Assembly (NCBI GenBank): GCA_040905145.1
Contig: JBBDSC010000234.1
Location: 3,863-67,862 of the forward strand
Reading direction: 5' to 3'
DNA from: DATGMS01 sp040905145
GTDB taxonomy: Bacteria; Bacteroidota; Bacteroidia; Cytophagales; Cyclobacteriaceae
DNA: 64,000 nt
This document shows positions 8,634-16,241 of this stretch, in pieces (the stretch's first letter is position 1; each line of letters opens with the position of its first letter). The notes beneath the pieces are model-generated. The model was not told the DNA's origin. It worked only from the letters and a program-made list of their open reading frames with translations, and made no database searches. The position numbers and the translations under genes were made by a program.

Positions 8634-9011
8634 GAATAGTGAATATGGTTGGATAAGGAAAAGGTAGTGGACATTACAGATGTAGAACCTTTGTATCACG
8701 AAACCTATCTGCCCCGGAAATTCAAAATAGCTTTTACGGTGCCCCCCAGGAATGATATTGACGTGTTTGCCAATGATCTGGGTAATTGCCATCCAAAGAG
8801 ATTTTGGCAACCGTGTCGACAGAAAAAATTCCAGGTTTAAGTACACCATTGATAAAAGGGGCTTGGATTGGTTTGTCCAAGAACTGAATTTCGGCAGGGA
8901 TGGGAGGTCGAAAGCCCCCGTTCCTACCGTTTTGAGAGCAACGGAGATCATTATGGATGGCTGAAAGGAACCAACGGCAAATGGTTTTATACATTCAAAG
9001 GTTACATCTAA
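8634..9011 (+). pseudogene. Sulfite reductase hemoprotein (CysI-type), internal remnant
   Basis: Fragments in the right order but different frames: LLKNSEY, then LDKEKVVDITDVEPLYHE and TYLPRKFKIAFTVPPRN with DIDVFANDLG; next QRDFGNRVDRKNSRFKYTID and RGLDWFVQELNF; finally ERNGDHYGWLKGTNGKWFY ending at 9009-9011. VEPLYGxTYLPRKFKI, the R-K-x-R-x-K-Y/TID block and the GWxxGxxGxW block are successive landmarks of the middle of assimilatory sulfite reductase hemoproteins. The N-terminus and the whole C-terminal third with the cysteines that bind the iron-sulfur cluster and siroheme are gone. At least three frameshifts or deletions. Non-functional. Confidence 0.85.
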
Positions 9012-9139
9012 AACCTCCAAGGTACAAATGACCTTGGAAGTTTAGATTTAGAAAAAATACCAGGTGTTTCTTTTTACCATTCGATCAAAAATTCCCGGTC
9101 CCAAAAAAAGTATAACTGCTTTTAAAAAATATTACTCTC

Positions 9140-9352
9140 TTAGGCTGTGACTTTTTTACTTTTAAATCGGGATGACTGCAGAACCAAATAGATAAAACCT
9201 AGTTGGGGGGTGAAAATCAATAAAAATTTTGGAATGATAGCCCCTGATCCATAGCCTAGATCAATTCCCAGCAATTTAGTTCCAGTAAGGATCAACACAA
9301 CAGAAACCAGCGCAAACAGATTTGCTAAAATTAATTTTGTTTTATTTTTCAT
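9140..9352 (-). CDS. Small two-segment membrane protein, unknown function
   Basis: From the ATG at 9350-9352 the product is about 70 residues. It starts MKNKTKLI and has two hydrophobic segments (about residues 5-28 with LVSVVLILTG, and 36-58 with IPKFLLIFTPQLGFIYLVL), then a basic tail RFKSKKVTA. This is a plausible inner-membrane hairpin. An extended frame to 9391 exists but begins with a low-complexity, lysine-isoleucine-rich stretch that looks non-coding. No family recognised. It sits between remnants, so it may itself be an orphan of a lost operon. Confidence 0.5.
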   Translation of the reverse strand: MKNKTKLILANLFALVSVVLILTGTKLLGIDLGYGSGAIIPKFLLIFTPQLGFIYLVLQSSRFKSKKVTA

Positions 9353-9634
9353 TCTATTTAAGAGTTGATTTATTATAATTTTTTTGAACAAGAATCCGTG
9401 CTTTAGCGTATAAAATCATTTAATTCTTCGCTAAAGATGGTATAAAAAAATCTAATTTCAAATTGCTTTTTCACAGGGTTGATGGTGCTCAACCTATCTG
9501 ATAATGAGTTTTTTATGGATCCTTTTCTTATGCAGACGGATTAATGCATATCATTAAAAGGAATTTGTATTTTAAGGCAAAAAAAATCCGTTCCAGACTT
9601 TTAGGGTTTCTTAAAAAAAAAAATATTTTTTTTT

Positions 9635-9794
9635 TCGACAACAGGGATTACCGCTAATTTTCTCCCTATAAGAATTGTATCAGTAGAATCCAGTAATCCC
9701 AGAACATAGGAGCAGATTTCATCCCATGCCCAGTTACCCAATGCTGTTCATCGTTTGGACCTGTAGAAACAAAACCATTTAAAGACATCTGCAT
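9635..9794 (-). pseudogene. Dihydrofolate reductase family (RibD C-terminal type) remnant
   Basis: From the ATG at 9792-9794 the minus strand reads MQMSLNGFVSTGPNDEQHWV, then after a one-base deletion near 9737 continues WAWDEICSYVLGLLDSTDTI and LIGRKLA. MSLDGFVxGPNGExxWVxWxWDExxxxYxxxLxDSxDTILLGR is the N-terminal half of the short reductases of the RibD C-terminal/DHFR-like family. The frame then runs into an A/T homopolymer (about 9609-9640) and the C-terminal half is absent. The gene is dead. Confidence 0.75.
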
Positions 9795-9807
9795 TTCAGC
9801 AGTTGGC

Positions 9808-9907
9808 CATGCTGCGCATCTATATTTTTTAATGTATACAAGTCACTTAACACCCATAAGAACTCGCCCTCTCCCTTATTCAGCAAAATTTCTGTATTTC
9901 CGCTCAT
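9808..9907 (-). pseudogene. Cupin-domain protein, N-terminal remnant
   Basis: From the ATG at 9905-9907 the minus strand reads SGNTEILLNKGEGEFLWVLS then DLYTLKN. A G-E-x-x-W-V-L-G-D-L-Y-T-F/L-K segment is the usual first part of a group of small cupins, before the histidine-rich metal site. The match ends at about 9825 and the remnant runs directly into the reductase remnant. Too short for more than a family-level suggestion. Confidence 0.5.
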
Positions 9908-10048
9908 ATGAAAATTGTCTGATAGTAATCTAAGATCAAAAAAAACTGCAATATTCAAAAAATTTACGGGCGGATTTTCAAAATAATTTCATGACTCCTG
10001 TTATAAAATGATTAATTTAAACGGTTATAAATTAAATACCAGCCAACC

Positions 10049-10241
10049 ATGATTAAAACAACCGTAGTGGGTTCTTATCCCATGTTCAATTGGCTCACGG
10101 CCAATCCAAACCAGCAAGCCTTAGAAGATCCCGCGATGGTGGTCATGAAAAACCCAGGAACTGGCAGGGATTGATGTTATTGCTGATGGGGAATGGTATC
10201 GTTTTGACATCATCCATCCTTCCATTGCTGCACGTATTTGA
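10049..10241 (+). pseudogene. Cobalamin-independent methionine synthase-like (MetE family) N-terminal remnant
   Basis: The plus strand reads MIKTTVVGSYPMFNWLTANP and QQALEDPAMVVMKN, then shifts frame by one base near 10151 and continues ELAGIDVIADGEWYRFDIIH and ends in a TGA at 10239-10241. TTVVGSYPxPxWL and QELAGIDVIxDGExxRxD are the first two conserved blocks of MetE C-terminal-domain (UROD/MetE-like) proteins, with the substrate-binding DGE. The zinc-binding half is missing. It lies 50 bp upstream of the kinase-enolase pair in the same direction, so it may have been the first gene of that operon. Confidence 0.8.
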
Positions 10242-10291
10242 AATATGTTTTCTTTACAAAAGCCCGGTGAAGCGGAGAACCCAATAACTTG

Positions 10292-11293
10292 ATGACAGAT
10301 CCGGTGATAGATAATACATTCCTCAATTTGCTTCGAAAGGATGGTATAATCGGTAGGAAGACCCCGCAAATCCACATGCTCACAGGGGGTGTATCCAGTG
10401 AGATTTTTCGGATTGATGCAGATGGGCGGACAGTTGTGGTAAAGCGGGCGCTAAAAAAGCTCAAAGTAAAAGCCGATTGGTCTGCCGATGTGTCCCGCAA
10501 TGGATATGAGGCAGCCTTCCTCCGCTATGTAGCTGCGTTCCTTCCTGATTCCGTACCGAGGGTATTAGGCCAGGGGGAGGATTATTTTGTAATGGAATTC
10601 CTTGATGGTTTCAGGGATTGGAAGAGCATGCTGAAATCAAAAACCATTAATCCAGATCATGCAATAGAGGCAGGAACCTTAGTAGGAAAAATTCATGCCC
10701 ATTCCTTTGGGGATCCTATCGCTGTCCAACAATTTGATGCTACCGTCAATTTTGTCCAGCTTAGGGTATCACCTTATCTCCATCATATGGCCGAAAGGCA
10801 TCCGGCAGTGGCTGATTTAATCCATGAAGAGGCCGGGAGACTGACTCAGCACCGGGAATGCTTGATCCACGGTGATTTTAGCCCGAAAAATATATTGATT
10901 GCTTCAGACCGATTGGTATTGGTGGACTGTGAGGTGGCTTTTTACGGAGACCCTGCCTTTGATCTCAGTTTCCTGCTTTGCCATTTACTGTTAAAGGAAT
11001 TGCTTCATGCTCCAGAACAGGCAGGTCTTATAATACTTGCCGACGCTTTTATGACTGCCTATAAAGACCATAGAACTTTAAGTACCGTTGCATTTTCCGA
11101 GCTGGAAAAGCGCGTAGCCCGCTTGCTGCCCATGTTATTGTTGGCCAGGGTGGATGGTAAATCACCGGTTGAATATTTAAATATAGAAAAGCAGGCATAT
11201 ACCCGTAAATTCGCAATAAACTATATAAGGGAAGAGAATTTTGATTTAAAAAGCCTGATGGCCGAATGGTTTGGTACCCTTGAAAAAAAATAA
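10292..11293 (+). CDS. Phosphotransferase family protein (APH/choline-kinase fold)
   Basis: 333 residues from the ATG at 10292; a TTG just before it is not needed. TGGVSSEIFRI (glycine loop), VVVKRAL (ATP lysine), CLIHGDFSPKNIL (Brenner motif HGDxxxxN) and LVDCEVAFYGDPAFDL (the metal-binding D followed by GDPAFDL) are the full catalytic set of the aminoglycoside/choline-kinase-like family. The family phosphorylates small hydroxylated molecules. The stop lies 6 bp before the enolase start, so both are one operon. The natural substrate is unknown; resistance is unlikely because the partner is a lyase-type enzyme. Methylthioribose-kinase-like activity is one possibility. Confidence 0.88.
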   Translation: MTDPVIDNTFLNLLRKDGIIGRKTPQIHMLTGGVSSEIFRIDADGRTVVVKRALKKLKVKADWSADVSRNGYEAAFLRYVAAFLPDSVPRVLGQGEDYFVMEFLDGFRDWKSMLKSKTINPDHAIEAGTLVGKIHAHSFGDPIAVQQFDATVNFVQLRVSPYLHHMAERHPAVADLIHEEAGRLTQHRECLIHGDFSPKNILIASDRLVLVDCEVAFYGDPAFDLSFLLCHLLLKELLHAPEQAGLIILADAFMTAYKDHRTLSTVAFSELEKRVARLLPMLLLARVDGKSPVEYLNIEKQAYTRKFAINYIREENFDLKSLMAEWFGTLEKK

Positions 11294-11299
11294 TCTGCC

Positions 11300-12574
11300 G
11301 TGAAAATAAAATCAATTGAAGCTTACACTATTTTTGATTCCAGGGGAAATCCCACCGTGGAAGTAGAAGTAGCCTTAAGCAATGGCGCCTTGGGCAGGGG
11401 AGTGGCACCATCCGGCGCTTCCACCGGTCAATACGAAGCCCATGAATTACGGGATGGAAATCCCAAATACTTCTGCGGTAAATCTGTGGGTAAGGCCATA
11501 GGCCATGTCAACGGGATTATAGCTCCGGCCTTACTTGGCAAAGATCCGGAAAACCAGGAAGCAGTAGATCAGGTCATGATTGATCTGGATGGTACGGCCA
11601 ATAAATCAAGATTAGGGGCGAATGCCATATTGGCCGTCTCCACCGGTGTATTGGCCGCCGTTGCGAACGCCCGGAATGTTCCCTTATTCAAACAGTTAGG
11701 CGGAACCGAAGGTAATCTCCTACCTTTCCCGGAGATTCAGATCATCGGAGGGGGCGCCCATGCCGAATGGCGGGTAGATGTGCAGGATTTCTTGTTAATA
11801 GCCAACGGCGCATCAAGTTATGAGGAAGCCCTGGAAATTACCTTTCAGGTATTCCATGCCACGGGCAAAATACTAAAAAAAATGGGCAAATATTATGGTG
11901 CCGCCGATGAAGGGGGTTTTTGGCCTGAATTTGAAAACCACGAGCAAATTCTGGATACCCTTTCAGAAGGAATCAAAGAAGCCGGATATGTGCCCGGCAA
12001 AGAGGCATCCATTGCATTGGATGTAGCGGCAAGTGATCTTTATCATGAGTCTACGAAAACCTATAGGCTTAATCTTGAGGACCGTACGTATACATCCGCC
12101 GAGTTTGTTGAGCTTTTGAGCTCCTGGATTAGTAAATATCCCATTATTTCCATAGAAGATCCATTGGCCGATAACGATATGGAGAGTTGGAAAATCCTGA
12201 TGAAGCGCCACGGGAATCAGGTACAGATCATTGGGGATGATCTTTTTACTACCAACCCCGCCCGCATCCTTAAGGGGATAGAAAATAAATCAGCGAACGC
12301 CGTATTGATCAAACTGAACCAGATAGGTACGGTAACGGAAACCTTGGAGGCGATCCGTATTGCTCAGGAAGCTAACTGGCGGCCCGTCATATCCGCTCGG
12401 AGCGGAGAAACCGAAGATGCGCTCATTAGCCATTTAGCAGTAGCCACCAATGCCGGCCAATTAAAGGTAGGGTCATTCCGGCACAGTGACCGGATGGTAA
12501 AGTGGAACGAAATACTCCGCATTCAAAGACAACTCGGGTCCCAGGCAAGATTTAATCCCTGGAGTATCCGATGA
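11300..12574 (+). CDS. Enolase paralogue with altered active site
   Basis: 424 residues, full enolase length, starting with GTG at 11300 (N-terminus KIKSIEAYTIFDSRGNPTVE). It keeps the three metal-binding positions (DVAAS, SIEDPLAD, IGDDLF), the catalytic lysine in LIKLNQIGT, the ADEGGF acid loop and the SGAST loop. It differs where glycolytic enolase contacts phosphoenolpyruvate: the usual SHRSGETED is SARSGETED (A366 replaces the histidine), HADNN is HAEWR after H154, and QEF is QDF. Those changes and the operon with a small-molecule kinase, not with glycolysis genes, suggest dehydration of another phosphorylated 2-hydroxy acid. Identity as an enolase-family protein is certain; substrate is inference. 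Confidence 0.9.
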   Translation: MKIKSIEAYTIFDSRGNPTVEVEVALSNGALGRGVAPSGASTGQYEAHELRDGNPKYFCGKSVGKAIGHVNGIIAPALLGKDPENQEAVDQVMIDLDGTANKSRLGANAILAVSTGVLAAVANARNVPLFKQLGGTEGNLLPFPEIQIIGGGAHAEWRVDVQDFLLIANGASSYEEALEITFQVFHATGKILKKMGKYYGAADEGGFWPEFENHEQILDTLSEGIKEAGYVPGKEASIALDVAASDLYHESTKTYRLNLEDRTYTSAEFVELLSSWISKYPIISIEDPLADNDMESWKILMKRHGNQVQIIGDDLFTTNPARILKGIENKSANAVLIKLNQIGTVTETLEAIRIAQEANWRPVISARSGETEDALISHLAVATNAGQLKVGSFRHSDRMVKWNEILRIQRQLGSQARFNPWSIR

Positions 12575-12662
12575 ACGAAAACATTTATCCTTTATATTAC
12601 AGTTAAAACCACGCCTTCCTATTCTGTTGAATTTGGACTTGATATTTTCAGACACCTTAACT

Positions 12663-13609
12663 ATGAAAAGGCTACTCATTTTATTTGGATCGGTGCTATT
12701 GATTGCATCCCACTGTCAGCAAAAGCCCAGAGAACTAAAGACCGTTACTTTCTCTGGAAGTGGCTATGAACTTGGAATTCAGCATGGAAATCATTTTAAA
12801 AAAGAAATAGCTGAGGTCATTGAAAAATGGGATAGTAATCTTTCTGCTTTCCTATCAGATAAAAAGATTGAAAAAAGTACGGATCAGGTCATCAGCGAAT
12901 TTTTTGAATATGCCGGATTCACAGAATCGATTAAGAAATGGACCCCGGATCTTTACGAAGAAGTTCGTGGGATTGCTGATGGATCAGGCCAATCCTTGAA
13001 TAGGATTTTTGTATTGAACCTGCTGGATGAATTTTGGGTGTATCTTTTTAACCCCAAATACCACCACTGCAGTTCGGTAGGAGTACCATCAGTCCAGGGT
13101 AATCCCGGTTTTATAGCTCAAAATATGGATATTGAGAACTATACGGATGGATACCAGACATTAATTATATTCTTGGAATAAGGGGTGAGGTATTTGATTT
13201 TGAAGCATCAGCCAATAAGGTAGTTAGGTTCAACCCTAAAAACGAAAACGGAACAATTTATCATACAAATCATCCTATTGTTAATGACGACCTAAACGAA
13301 GATTTGAGTTGGACCCGGAAATTTGATCCTAATGTACCGGGCAAAAACAAGCCTGTAACCTCAAACAGTTATATCAGGTTGGAGGCTTTGAGGAGCAGAA
13401 TGACCGCCCTCCAGGTAATCGGAGATCAAAAAATCAAGGAAACCCTTAGATCAAAAGATGATGCGAAAAATCCGGTTTGCAGTGAAATTAGAAAAGAGGG
13501 ATTTTCTTTTACCTTCGCTTCTACAATTATGACCCTTACCGGAAATCCATATCTCCAAATAACCCCTGGCCCGCCAACTGAATCGGATTATAAGAGGTTT
13601 GATTTTTAA
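12663..13609 (+). pseudogene. C45 family autoproteolytic acyltransferase/hydrolase, internally deleted
   Basis: The N-terminal half from the ATG at 12663 has a signal peptide with a possible lipobox (LLIASHC) and the C45/acyl-CoA:6-aminopenicillanic-acid acyltransferase landmarks GYELGIQHG, EEVRGIADGSG, LNLLDEFW and the nucleophile C136 in HHCSSVGV, followed by IAQNMDIENY. After GYQTLI at about 13158 the frame is wrong; the other frame resumes with NYILGIRGEVFDFEAS, IYHTNHPIVNDD and finally TFASTIMTL and ITPGPPTES. About 100 residues that normally separate these two blocks are missing, and the deletion is out of frame. The family forms secreted or lipid-anchored N-terminal-nucleophile hydrolases; this copy cannot fold. 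Confidence 0.85.
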
Positions 13610-14211
13610 ATGGAATAGCGGTTTTTTATCAGGGATATTAAATGCTTCTCCCTGTCCGTAATTTTGATGGTTAGCAGGCATTCAATGCAGCTACGCCTTT
13701 CTACTTCCTTTATATTTCCATTGCTGCAGGTTAGTAAAATAAGCGCAGAAGGTGTTTTTATGGAGAAACTTTTCAAATTTGCGATCAAGAACTGTCCTAT
13801 TTTTTAAAGTTTATTACCACTTACTTAATCCCTCATTTTTTCCTCCCTTACTTTATCATTTGTTTTTAATCAAGGCAAATATCTAGTTTATACTTCAAAT
13901 TATTCAAATTTCTAGGTGCAATTATCAATTCAATTAACATTTGCAAAGTTTCCGTATCGAAAAAACAAGGAATTAAATTGTTTTTTAAGGCCTAAAAAAC
14001 GTAGTTTGCATACGGTTAATTACTTTTTATGTAAATGATATGCTTGAATGGATCTCTTTTTATTTAAAGTAAATTCTATTACATATTCAAATGTAGACTT
14101 TAACAACTAATGATACTGTTTTTTAAAAGAAATATTTTTTAAAGAAAAATTAATAAGCTCAGTCTTACTTTTATTGATTTACAGCATAAATTATTATTAA
14201 AAGTTTTTAAA
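13610..14211. other. Long AT-rich leader upstream of the curli-type regulator
   Basis: No gene. The first 200 bases contain the block that resembles 1290-1440 (TTTCAAATTTGCGATCAAGA at 13770). From about 13810 to 14211 the DNA is strongly AT-rich with many A and T tracts, as seen for curved regulatory DNA ahead of curli master regulators, but I cannot point to a defined operator. Confidence 0.4.
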
Positions 14212-15279
14212 ATGAATAAATTGGTTACAAATACTTTATTAATTAATTCACATCAATCCCAGAAAGAGGAATTATATAGATTATTAAACGAAAATGGATT
14301 TAAGACAGAAGTGGTAAAAGATCCACAGGAGGCTTTAGAAAAAATTCAGGAAAAGGAATTCCATTTAATCATCTGCAATAAAGAAGTAAATAAAATTAGT
14401 GGATATAACATTTATGAATTACTGAAAGCCGAAATTATTCATCAATCTATACCATTTATTTTGGTCATGCAAAAGTATGATAAAGATGACATTATGATTG
14501 CTCTTGAATTAGGTATTGACAACTTAATTTTTTATCCTCTTAACAACGAAGCCACTCTTCTCAAGCTTAAAAACGAACTGATCAAAAAGCAACGTCTAAA
14601 TTTTTTAAACACAGAGGACTTTAAAGATTATTTTAATCAATCACAGGTTCCAATGATGTTGATAAAAAACGAAAAGATAACCGCTTTAAACCAACCGTTA
14701 TACAATCTAAATAAGGCCTTTTTTTCTACCATAATCCATCAACCCATTGAAACGGTAATTGATATAAAAGCAGAAAATTCGAATGGCCTCAAAATCAAGC
14801 GGTTTAAAAATGCATTGATCAATCTCTGTAAACTAAACAAGGTAAGTTTTAAAAATAGTGATTATACCTTTGATATGCTTTTATTCAGAGGAAAATATAC
14901 AAGTACTATTTTTTATCTGATTGAACTTTTGCCTGTCAACACCCTGGAACAACCGTTCCTGTCTGATTCTTTGTACCAAAATAAAGCAAATCTTCCACAT
15001 TTGAATGGCATATATCATCAAAGCTACCCCAATAATCTGACTGAGCGCGAACAACAGATACTGGAGCTTTCGGCCACCGGCCTTCCTATTAAAATTATTG
15101 CCCACGATCTGAATCTGTCCCGGAGAACCATTGAAAAACACAGGGCCAATGTTATGGAAAAGCTAGGGGCCAGGAATATGATTGAGGCCATTGTCGCATG
15201 GTATAAACATTCCGGGCTTATCCACTCGGTTTCTGACACTAAAAAAACAAGGCTTTCTACTATAGGTTCATCCAATTAA
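14212..15279 (+). CDS. LuxR-type regulator with degenerate receiver domain, CsgD-like
   Basis: 355 residues. Residues 6-125 follow the receiver fold (TLLINSHQ, FHLIICNKEVNKISGYNIYE, FILVMQKYDKDDIMIALELG) but the acidic pair after strand 1 is NSH, the phosphoacceptor position is N56, and the lysine near KPF is lost (IFYPLNN). It should not be phosphorylated. A middle region (about 130-260) resembles a PAS-like sensor only loosely. Residues about 280-335 are a LuxR/FixJ helix-turn-helix (LTEREQQILELSATGLPIKI, LSRRTIEKHRANVMEKLG). Its position just before the curli genes and the degenerate receiver recall E. coli CsgD, the curli activator. Orthology is not proven; functional analogy is likely. 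Confidence 0.85.
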   Translation: MNKLVTNTLLINSHQSQKEELYRLLNENGFKTEVVKDPQEALEKIQEKEFHLIICNKEVNKISGYNIYELLKAEIIHQSIPFILVMQKYDKDDIMIALELGIDNLIFYPLNNEATLLKLKNELIKKQRLNFLNTEDFKDYFNQSQVPMMLIKNEKITALNQPLYNLNKAFFSTIIHQPIETVIDIKAENSNGLKIKRFKNALINLCKLNKVSFKNSDYTFDMLLFRGKYTSTIFYLIELLPVNTLEQPFLSDSLYQNKANLPHLNGIYHQSYPNNLTEREQQILELSATGLPIKIIAHDLNLSRRTIEKHRANVMEKLGARNMIEAIVAWYKHSGLIHSVSDTKKTRLSTIGSSN

Positions 15280-15320
15280 TACCAGGTTCTCTATGACGGA
15301 TCCAACCTCCCGTTTATTCT

Positions 15321-15406
15321 ATTACCTCTGTCAAACCAAATGGCATGAATCATTATTTCAGGTTTGTCTTAATACCTTTGTCCACCCTTTTGGTATGAAC
15401 CTTTTA
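15321..15406. promoter_or_regulatory. Two diverged direct repeats exactly 50 bp apart
   Basis: ATTACCTCTGTC...GGCATGAAT at 15321-15350 and AATACCTTTGTCC...GGTATGAAC at 15371-15400 align without gaps at a 50-bp offset. Each also has dyad character: ATACC, 16 bases, GGTAT in the second copy. A 50-bp step is about five helical turns, so two protein dimers would sit on the same face. They lie between the CsgD-like gene and the curlin genes and are candidate sites for that regulator. Confidence 0.45.
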
Positions 15407-15423
15407 TAATGGATAAGCAAATT

Positions 15424-15453
15424 ATTGATAATAAGACAAGTCTTATTATCAAT
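15424..15453. promoter_or_regulatory. 30-bp near-perfect palindrome upstream of curlin genes
   Basis: ATTGATAATAAGAC at 15424-15437 and GTCTTATTATCAAT at 15440-15453 form a 14-bp perfect dyad around AA. It could serve as a terminator for the regulator gene (a T-tract follows at about 15473, 20 bases later), but the two-base centre is too tight for a normal terminator loop, and position and symmetry fit an operator in the curli promoter region. Confidence 0.5.
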
Positions 15454-15734
15454 TTCAATTTTAGAATTAACAATTTTTTTTATATAAAAACCCATTTCTT
15501 TAGCCTATAAGGAGTTTCTTAGCAGATTTTTACAGGCTAAATTTTACCAAGAATTATAGGAAGGAGTTAAATTTTTTCAAGGCATGCCCTAGGTGATTTT
15601 ACGTATTTCAACATCCAATAACCAGTTCGGAAATTGCGTATTGTTTCACAACTCATCCTAGTATACATTTGCTGGTGTAGTTAGTAAACTACTTTTTATA
15701 TTATTTGAAAATCAAATTTTTTCATTTAAAAATT

Positions 15735-16148
15735 ATGAGTTACAGGGTTCTTTCAATATGGATTTTTATAGTAGCTGCTTTTAGTTTAACATCTGAAGCA
15801 CAAACCATCTCATTCCCTGCTGAAACATGTAATAAAACCTCGGTCGATGAAAAGCTGAACGAATCTTTTTCAAGCGCTGACCTATCAGGTGACACCCTTC
15901 AAATTCATTCGGAAGGGACCAGCAACACGATAATGATAGATTCCACTTCTATTGCCAAGTCTAGATCCCCTTTGACCATAAAAGGGGTAGTGGGAGGAGA
16001 GATCAACCAGGAGGGTGAAAGCAATAAAATTGAGGTGGATATTTCTAATAAGAATAAGAATCATTCCGGGCAAAAAGTAAAGATTATTCAAACCGGTAAA
16101 AATAACAGTGTCACCATACGTTCAGGAGCTAACAAAAGGGATCCCTAG
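15735..16148 (+). CDS. Small secreted protein with curlin-like repeats
   Basis: 137 residues from the ATG at 15735 (an upstream in-frame ATG at 15705 would add a lysine-rich stretch that spoils the signal peptide). MSYRVLSIWIFIVAAF ending TSEAQ is a good signal peptide. The C-terminal third carries two curlin-type units, GEINQEGESNKIEVD and VKIIQTGKNNSVTI, each of the Q-x-G-x-x-N-x-x-x-x form that makes one strand-turn-strand of an amyloid. First gene of the curli cluster. It may nucleate or cap fibres like CsgB; the long non-repeat N-terminal part is unusual and of unknown role. Confidence 0.7.
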   Translation: MSYRVLSIWIFIVAAFSLTSEAQTISFPAETCNKTSVDEKLNESFSSADLSGDTLQIHSEGTSNTIMIDSTSIAKSRSPLTIKGVVGGEINQEGESNKIEVDISNKNKNHSGQKVKIIQTGKNNSVTIRSGANKRDP

Positions 16149-16241
16149 CCTAGGCGACACCTTTCTTTTCAGGAAAATATTGAACAAATATTTCACATAA
16201 AACCCAATTAATTTATTCTAAACAATTAAACTTTTAACAAA

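Noticed and set aside
9609..9640. Long A/T homopolymer
   Set aside because: Could be read as a terminator tail, but there is no stem beside it; more likely a sequencing-prone tract in decayed DNA.
10289..10291. TTG as start codon of the kinase gene
   Set aside because: An ATG follows immediately at 10292 and gives the same protein without the extra residue.
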